Notes under the pieces: generated by a model
What the model was told of the DNA's origin: nothing
What the model saw: the letters and a program-made list of their open reading frames with translations, nothing else
The model's database searches: none
Position numbers and translations under genes: made by a program
Source of the DNA: Caldilineaceae bacterium
GTDB lineage: Bacteria; Chloroflexota; Anaerolineae; Caldilineales; Caldilineaceae
NCBI GenBank assembly: GCA_022821585.1
Contig: JAJEDI010000020.1
Span: forward strand, 1-38,609
Direction of reading: 5' to 3'
DNA: 38,609 nucleotides
Part shown: piece after piece, positions 34,127 to 38,609 of the stretch
Layout of the letters: the number at the start of each line of letters is the position of its first letter
How positions within the stretch are numbered: the stretch's first letter is position 1

Positions 34127-35182
34127 TTACCAGCTGTCCGGATCCAAACCCAGAATTCGTCCTTCCTGGCAGATGTGGGCCCAGGTCGTTTCGTCGATCT
34201 CGATGCCATCTTTCTCTTTGCGCTGTGCTCTGCGAAATTCTGGCTCGCCCGGCGCCAGAATCTCCTTGAAACCCGGCGCGAGTCGGCTGGACTTGACGTG
34301 ACGGAGCAAGCCCTCAACTTCATCGTAGTAGGTAGAGAGCTCTGTAAAGTGCTCGATGTTGTAGACGGTAAAGAGAACGCCATTGCTCCTCATGGTCCGC
34401 GAGCCGTCGGCACAGCCCTCACCGCTGAGCGCGCCACCCAGCAATTCTACCACAAGACCGAGGGCGAAGCCCTTGTGTGCTACCACGCCTCCCAGCGGCA
34501 GGATGGCCCCGGGCGGGTCGGCTCTGAAATCGTTTGGTTCGGTCGTTGGATTGCCTTCGGAGTCAATCAGCCATCCCTCAGGCACCTGACTGCCCTGATT
34601 GATTGCGACTCGAACCTTGCCTTCGGCTACAACGGAGGTTGTCAAATCGACAAGGATCGGGTCTGTGTCGGGGCGCGGCGCGGAAAACGCGATTGGGTTA
34701 GTGCTTAAGCGACCCTCCAGCCCGCCAAACGGGGCGATCTGGTAGCCAAGCCGACCGGCATTCACGAATGCCAACGCGATCATGTTGCCCTGACGAGCCG
34801 CTATCAGGGGGTATGCACCGGCGCGGCCCACGTGACTGGTGTTGCGCAGAGTAACGGTGGCCAGACCGTGCTGGCGGGCTTTCTCGATCGCCAGATTGAT
34901 TGCGAAGGTGGCGCCCACCTGGCCCAGAGCTCCGCCTGCATCCACGACAGCGGTACTCGGATAGTCGCGCACTATGGTAGGGGTTGCCTGGGGTTGAAAG
35001 CGTCCCTCACGAATCGCACGCGTGTAGTCGTAGTAGCGAATCGCGCCGTGGGAGTCGTGGCCGAAGAGATTTGACTCAACTAGATGGTCAACCACGGCCC
35101 GAGAGTCTTCGGGCGTGCAGCCTGAAGCTTCAAAAAGTTGATAGCCGACTTCTCGCAATACAGAAGGTTGAATATTAGGCAT
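34127..35182 (-). CDS. Ldh/YlbC-type malate/lactate dehydrogenase-family protein
   Basis: A 351-residue NAD(P)-dependent oxidoreductase of the Ldh2/YiaK family, which oxidises 2-hydroxyacids, ureidoglycolate or 2,3-diketogulonate-type compounds. The catalytic His lies in LFGHDSHGAIR (39-49), followed by SHVGRAGAYPL (about residues 117-127) and GGVVAHKGFALG (236-247), both family regions. The ATG has an AGGAG ribosome site. The gene opens the minus-strand run that continues into the corrinoid cassette, with a 73-base gap before it. It may handle the product of methyl-donor cleavage. The substrate is unknown. Confidence 0.92.
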   Translation of the reverse strand: MPNIQPSVLREVGYQLFEASGCTPEDSRAVVDHLVESNLFGHDSHGAIRYYDYTRAIREGRFQPQATPTIVRDYPSTAVVDAGGALGQVGATFAINLAIEKARQHGLATVTLRNTSHVGRAGAYPLIAARQGNMIALAFVNAGRLGYQIAPFGGLEGRLSTNPIAFSAPRPDTDPILVDLTTSVVAEGKVRVAINQGSQVPEGWLIDSEGNPTTEPNDFRADPPGAILPLGGVVAHKGFALGLVVELLGGALSGEGCADGSRTMRSNGVLFTVYNIEHFTELSTYYDEVEGLLRHVKSSRLAPGFKEILAPGEPEFRRAQRKEKDGIEIDETTWAHICQEGRILGLDPDSW

Positions 35183-35282
35183 GATGCTCCTATTTTACTC
35201 CATTTTCGGATAGTTGAACGAATTTTGGGGAGCCGGAAACGAGTTGACTTCAGCGGCGACGTGTGGTGCCGAGGTAGAACAC

Positions 35283-36722
35283 CTAGACGACTTCCTCCGT
35301 TTCATCTTTGCCGATGACCTCGCCGCTGTCGCGGGCCATTTGCGCCCCCAAATGTAACCGGGCCGCGCCCAAATCGGCGCTTTTCAAGTAGCTTTGCACT
35401 TCGCTTAGGGTAAAGCTCTGCACCTCTTCGGGAATTGGTAGAGCCGGTTGCAACGGATCGGGAATGACTGGCACCATGCGAGTAACGGGAGGGTACTGGC
35501 CGTTGCCCTCAGAGTCTGTACGAGGGGCCAAGTGGGCAAAGAGGACATGAGACAAGATGTCCGGGTGGCTTATTAGTACAGGGGAATGCGTGTTGCATAT
35601 CACTTGACGCAAGGGGGCTTCATCATTTTCCGTCGATGAAAAACTGGTAGTCAAGTCCTGTAGAATGTGTGTCAAGTCCTTTAGTCGGGAAGGGTGAACG
35701 CTGTTTTCGGGATCCTCAAAACACAGGAGACCGCCGTGCTCCGGATCATTCCTCAACGTAACCAGAGCGAGCGCGCGCAGCGCGCCGTCTGAGAGAGAGC
35801 GCGCCGAGAATCTCCGTCCGTCTTCGGCTTTCGCACAGAGCACGGTTCGACCGGCCTCGTGATCTTCATCCACTTCGACCTGCAACGCATCTGGCAGTTG
35901 TCTTGCCAGATCGCTAGAAACGTCGGTTAAGAGCCTTGGATTGGAGGCCTTCATGCGAGCCAGCACGTTGGGCAGGTTTCTGCCGCCGTCAGTAATTTTT
36001 GCGGGTGCCGTCGCGGAGCTGGGCTGCCGCAGAATCTCCGGGTCGAGTTGTAGAAAACGCCATGCACGCATTTCTTCGGCAGCGGCGAATGCATGTGGAA
36101 ACTCTGTGTTCATTGCTCCGCTCAACAATGTTCGTCCTGCCTTTGCAGCCTCGATGTCACGCCTGCCGCTCTTGCCGTCCTGGTGCAGGACCAGAGTCGT
36201 CTCTTTCTTACTCTTATGTGTGGAAATGAAAGGAGACGATCGTCCACCGGTCATCGCCGGAATCCAAGGGCCGCCGGTCTTCAGGTTGTTGGCTTTTGTC
36301 CAGCTATCTCTCTGGCGCGGGATTGGAGCCAAGAACTCATGGTCGACGATCAGCCGTTCCCGTCCCCGTGGGTCCGGGCGGCGGACAATCTCCAATTCAT
36401 AGCGCATGCGGGGAAACCTGAGTTCCTGGCAGCTGCCCCATTCATCGCGCACTTCCTGATCGACCAGCATTTCAATCGCCAAACGGATTCGGTCCGCCGA
36501 CCCACCTTGCGGACGAAGAAGAAAGAGCTCGCCAACGTCACCCCGCAATTGGTGAAACGTAGAACCGACATTCGAGCCGGCCAGGCGTCCGAGCAAGCGG
36601 AGAGCACAAAAGAGGTTGCTCTTGCCCACTCCGTTGGCGCCGACGATTACCTGCAGAGGCGACAGATCCAGGGAGAATTCCTGAAACGTTTTGAAGCCAT
36701 CGAGTTCGATACGGGTAATCAT
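35283..36722 (-). CDS. AAA/RecF-like ATPase (SMC-type AAA_21)
   Basis: A 479-residue ATPase with the head-domain layout of RecF/SMC-like proteins. Walker A is GANGVGKS (28-35), the ABC-type signature is LSDGALRALAL, Walker B is LLCFEDPENSVHP, and a final His switch is in NTHSPVLISHP. The middle region carries no recognised extra domain, and no TOPRIM as in OLD nucleases is seen. Family members work in DNA repair or phage defence; neither role is proven here and no partner gene lies beside it. I chose ATG 36722 (start MITRIELDGF). A longer frame with a TTG start at 36812 overlaps the promoter's -10 box. Confidence 0.88.
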   Translation of the reverse strand: MITRIELDGFKTFQEFSLDLSPLQVIVGANGVGKSNLFCALRLLGRLAGSNVGSTFHQLRGDVGELFLLRPQGGSADRIRLAIEMLVDQEVRDEWGSCQELRFPRMRYELEIVRRPDPRGRERLIVDHEFLAPIPRQRDSWTKANNLKTGGPWIPAMTGGRSSPFISTHKSKKETTLVLHQDGKSGRRDIEAAKAGRTLLSGAMNTEFPHAFAAAEEMRAWRFLQLDPEILRQPSSATAPAKITDGGRNLPNVLARMKASNPRLLTDVSSDLARQLPDALQVEVDEDHEAGRTVLCAKAEDGRRFSARSLSDGALRALALVTLRNDPEHGGLLCFEDPENSVHPSRLKDLTHILQDLTTSFSSTENDEAPLRQVICNTHSPVLISHPDILSHVLFAHLAPRTDSEGNGQYPPVTRMVPVIPDPLQPALPIPEEVQSFTLSEVQSYLKSADLGAARLHLGAQMARDSGEVIGKDETEEVV

Positions 36723-36811
36723 CGGACTTCCCACGCCAGTGGTAGGCCTCCAATTCCGGCCGTCGGCGACAATAGTCAGACCTGTGTCGTACAGGCCCGC
36801 CGATTTTGGCA

Positions 36812-36820
36812 ATTATACCA
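36812..36820 (-). promoter_or_regulatory. Extended -10 promoter of the AAA ATPase gene
   Basis: Read on the minus strand, TGGTATAAT is a perfect TGn-TATAAT extended -10 element. It ends at 36812, about 90 bases before ATG 36722. No -35 box is evident, as is common for extended -10 promoters. Confidence 0.55.
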
Positions 36821-36994
36821 CAAATCGCCCGCTGCGCTCCGCGAAATTCCGAAAATTCGTTTCAGTGCCAAGACTGTATGATATTGTATCCGGGGTTGTA
36901 AGTGGCGGCCGCGAGATAAGTCTCATTGTACAGATGACGTTGGCCTGTCTTTTTCACTTCCGCACTGCCCATAGTTGTATTTCTCACAGACGCT

Positions 36995-37026
36995 AAGGGG
37001 GGTGACATTCCCATGTCACCCCCCTT
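36995..37026. terminator. Strong hairpin with T-tract on plus strand
   Basis: A 14-bp perfect stem (arms 36995-37008 and 37013-37026) with loop TCCC contains GGGGGGTGACA. A run of five T follows on the plus strand; on the minus strand the tail is weaker. It lies about 100 bases beyond the LysM-gene stop, so it probably ends that transcript and may also block antisense transcription. Confidence 0.7.
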
Positions 37027-37128
37027 TTTGGCTGCCGAGGCTTCTGACGCACATCGATCTGCACGCACTGGTATCGGCTCCGCGCTTTTCTACGGCGCCG
37101 GTGATGCCGCTACTGCCGCAGGTTCTAC

Positions 37129-38301
37129 CTAACCAGCAGAAGGGATATGTAGCTTGCGCCCGACATAGGTAAGGTGCGGATCCTGGATATCGAAATCAAT
37201 CACCGCTTGCTGGCAGCCGCCCGCATGAGGATTCTTGTCCGTGCGGACATACGCCATTTCTGAAATGCGGTGGCCGTCTGTGTTTTCGACCCAGAACCAC
37301 CAGTGACCTTCCCGGGGTCCGGAAGCTTGAAGAATGTGGGTGTACTGGCCGCCCTCCGAAGAGCTTTTTCGTGCCACCACGTCCCCGTCCGGCTGCCAAC
37401 TGAAGGCCACTCGGTAGTCATCGACCGGATGGCCGTTTAACCGCACAGTACCCAGCGCCCGAGTGCTTCCGGCATTGGCGCCGCACCGCACCAGGTTAGC
37501 TCGGTTTACAAGGTTGTTCGTCGTCCTCAGGTCATGAAGTGAAGCACCATAGGCTTCGGCAATGCTCGCAAGTGTTTCGCCGGACCTCACGACGTGCCCG
37601 TAGACTATTTTGGTGCCCGCAGGCTTCTGAGGCAAAGGTTTTGCGGCCACGGTCTGAGTCGCCACGGGCAGCCCTACCAAAGGAATCTGCAGTCTGCGCC
37701 CAACGTATGTCTGGCTGGGGTCCTGGATGTCGAAATCGATCACGGCCCTTTGGCATTTGCCCTCATGGGCATCCTTGTCTGTGTGGACATGGGCCATTTC
37801 CGAGATGCGGATACCCGCGCTATTCTCGATCCAGAACCACCAGTTGCCTTCGCGAGCGCCCCCTCCAAGAATGTGGCTAAACTGGCCTCCTTCCTGGCCT
37901 CCTCCTCCTGAAACTGCCATGGCAACGACAGTCTCGTCCGGACTCCAGCTGAAAACGACCCGGAAACCGTTAGCCGGTTGGCCATTGACCCGCACTGTGC
38001 CTTTCGCTTGCGTGCTGTCGGCATTGGACGTACAGCTTACCAGTTGGGCCCGGTTTCCGAGGTTGTTTGAAGCCCGCAAGTCGTCGACCGAAATGCCGTA
38101 AAGCGCTGCGATGTTTACAAGGGATTCGCCCGGTCTGATGATGTGGACGTAAGTCTGGAGAGGAGTTGGGCGTTCTGCTGGGGCTGCGGTCACCGGCTGG
38201 GGAACCATCACCAGCGACAACAGTAAAATGAACAAAGTGGCCAAAGAAGCTCGTTGCGGCCGCCAAGTCGATCTGGCAGGCGAAATATCTGCAGCGATCA
38301 C
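37129..38301 (-). CDS. Secreted protein with two LysM motifs, each split by an inserted domain
   Basis: A 390-residue exported protein. An N-terminal signal (hydrophobic ~19-39, ending VTAAPA) is followed by two ~155-residue repeats. In each, the first LysM half is present (HIIRPGESLVNIAALYG, 53-69; HVVRSGETLASIAEAYG, 236-252). The motif then breaks after NRAQLV/NRANLV and an inserted beta-rich domain of ~105 residues follows. Only then does the last LysM strand appear (TYVGRRLQIP, 198-207; TYVGRKLHIP, 378-387). Each insert carries a conserved Cys pair (90/183 and 273/363), likely a disulfide. The GTG start has AAGGAGG at good spacing. Family: LysM binds peptidoglycan or chitin. The insert's role is unknown. 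Confidence 0.85.
   Translation of the reverse strand: MIAADISPARSTWRPQRASLATLFILLLSLVMVPQPVTAAPAERPTPLQTYVHIIRPGESLVNIAALYGISVDDLRASNNLGNRAQLVSCTSNADSTQAKGTVRVNGQPANGFRVVFSWSPDETVVAMAVSGGGGQEGGQFSHILGGGAREGNWWFWIENSAGIRISEMAHVHTDKDAHEGKCQRAVIDFDIQDPSQTYVGRRLQIPLVGLPVATQTVAAKPLPQKPAGTKIVYGHVVRSGETLASIAEAYGASLHDLRTTNNLVNRANLVRCGANAGSTRALGTVRLNGHPVDDYRVAFSWQPDGDVVARKSSSEGGQYTHILQASGPREGHWWFWVENTDGHRISEMAYVRTDKNPHAGGCQQAVIDFDIQDPHLTYVGRKLHIPSAG
37141..38151 (-). repeat. Internal duplication: two split-LysM repeats
   Basis: Repeat 1 covers residues 51-207 (37681-38151) and repeat 2 residues 234-387 (37141-37602). Shared blocks include GTVR-NG-P, the WWFW motif, ISEMA-V-TDK, QAVIDFDIQDP and TYVGR-L-IP. 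Spacing is almost the same, so the second copy arose by duplication of a whole split-LysM unit, not of the LysM alone. Confidence 0.8.
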
Positions 38302-38425
38302 GATATTCCTCCTTTGTGGTTCATTCTGGACTTCTTAGGAACTGCTCTTCGTTTTGTCTCGTACTGACTTCCCTTTCCCTACGGTTTGCAGTAGCTGCAA
38401 ATTCAAACTGTTGTTACTAATCCGG

Positions 38426-38454
38426 GATATAAACCATTTTGCTTCGTTTGTCAA
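38426..38454 (-). promoter_or_regulatory. Sigma70-type promoter of the LysM-type gene
   Basis: Read on the minus strand, TTGACA (38454-38449) and TATATC (38431-38426) are separated by exactly 17 bases. Transcription would start near 38419, giving a leader of about 118 bases before GTG 38301. Confidence 0.65.
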
Positions 38455-38553
38455 GGAACCGATTCGCGCGGGTGCATCCCAGATTTTTTGAGAGGCAGAA
38501 GGGAGTTAGACTTGAGGTAGGAGAAGCGGAGAGAAGAGAAAGAGGGGAACGAG

Positions 38554-38609
38554 ATGAAACGAGAAGAGGCGAAGGCGAAATTCATGCGTGGTGCGGAGGA
38601 GATGTTTGA
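38554..38609 (+). CDS. Partial gene cut by window end, possibly IS transposase
   Basis: An ATG at 38554 with AGGGG upstream opens a frame that stays open to the last base (18 codons plus two bases): MKREEAKAKFMRGAEEMF. The short, Lys/Glu-rich start resembles N-termini of some Chloroflexota IS transposases, by memory only. The region upstream (38461-38515) may be an element end. Only the sequence to the right can confirm this. Confidence 0.4.
   Translation, partial: MKREEAKAKFMRGAEEMF

Larger units (their letters stand above)
36723..37128. other. Non-coding interval with promoter and hairpin terminator
   Basis: About 406 bases between the AAA ATPase (minus) and the LysM-type gene (minus). 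It holds an extended -10 promoter for the ATPase gene and a strong hairpin near the LysM gene's 3' end. No supported gene lies between them. Confidence 0.6.

Overview
The window looks like chromosomal DNA of a free-living or host-associated heterotrophic bacterium. It is moderately GC-rich and most genes have Shine-Dalgarno (SD) sites. I infer Chloroflexota, perhaps a Caldilinea-like lineage. The reasons are lipoproteins with Ala/Glu/Gly-rich linkers right after the lipobox Cys, a LysM-type secreted protein, and the mix of many Fe(II)/2-oxoglutarate dioxygenases with Gfo/Idh/MocA dehydrogenases, a sulfatase and sugar ABC transporters. Other lineages rich in PhyH-type enzymes and sulfatases cannot be excluded from the sequence alone.

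Layout. (1) 1-924 is a non-coding leader with phased short repeats and a strong sigma70-type promoter overlapped by a near-perfect palindrome. (2) 925-8324 is an oligopeptide/nickel-type ABC transporter operon (two permeases, two ATPases, a 63-residue membrane protein, a lipoprotein) followed by a PhyH-type dioxygenase. (3) 8325-8913 is non-coding, with a perfect 16-bp inverted repeat and CGCGAC repeats, then a promoter. (4) 8914-16771 is a sugar-catabolic cluster: MocA-type dehydrogenase, second dioxygenase, sugar-binding lipoprotein, a seven-bladed beta-propeller fused to a MalF-type permease, a MalG-type permease and a second, atypical MocA-type protein. A DTE-like epimerase faces it on the minus strand. 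(5) 17767-19067 (minus) holds a DinB-fold protein and a short MscS-type channel. (6) 19623-21513 holds an unknown protein, a divergent HisI-like protein and HisG. (7) 21559-29395 (plus) holds a hydroxypyruvate-isomerase-like protein, a sulfatase, a nucleotidyltransferase, two tandem-duplicated dioxygenases, a GMC oxidoreductase and a D-2-hydroxyacid dehydrogenase. (8) 29424-35182 (minus) is a complete corrinoid methyl-transfer cassette (activator with 2Fe-2S domain, pterin methyltransferase, corrinoid protein, MtaA/MtbA/CmuA-like UroD-fold methyltransferase) led by an Ldh-family dehydrogenase. (9) 35283-38301 (minus) holds an AAA/RecF-like ATPase and a secreted protein in which two LysM motifs are each interrupted by the same inserted domain. 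(10) The last 56 bases start a gene that runs off the window, possibly an IS transposase.

Together the window reads as an uptake-and-oxidation island. Two importers bring in peptides or small glycans. The sulfatase, isomerases, MocA, GMC and hydroxyacid dehydrogenases, and four O2-dependent dioxygenases, process sugars, polyols or methylated/sulfated compounds. The corrinoid cassette would move methyl groups from an unknown donor to tetrahydrofolate. The features most worth follow-up are the propeller-permease fusion, the split-LysM protein, the operator-like palindrome, the divergent HisI and the corrinoid cassette.
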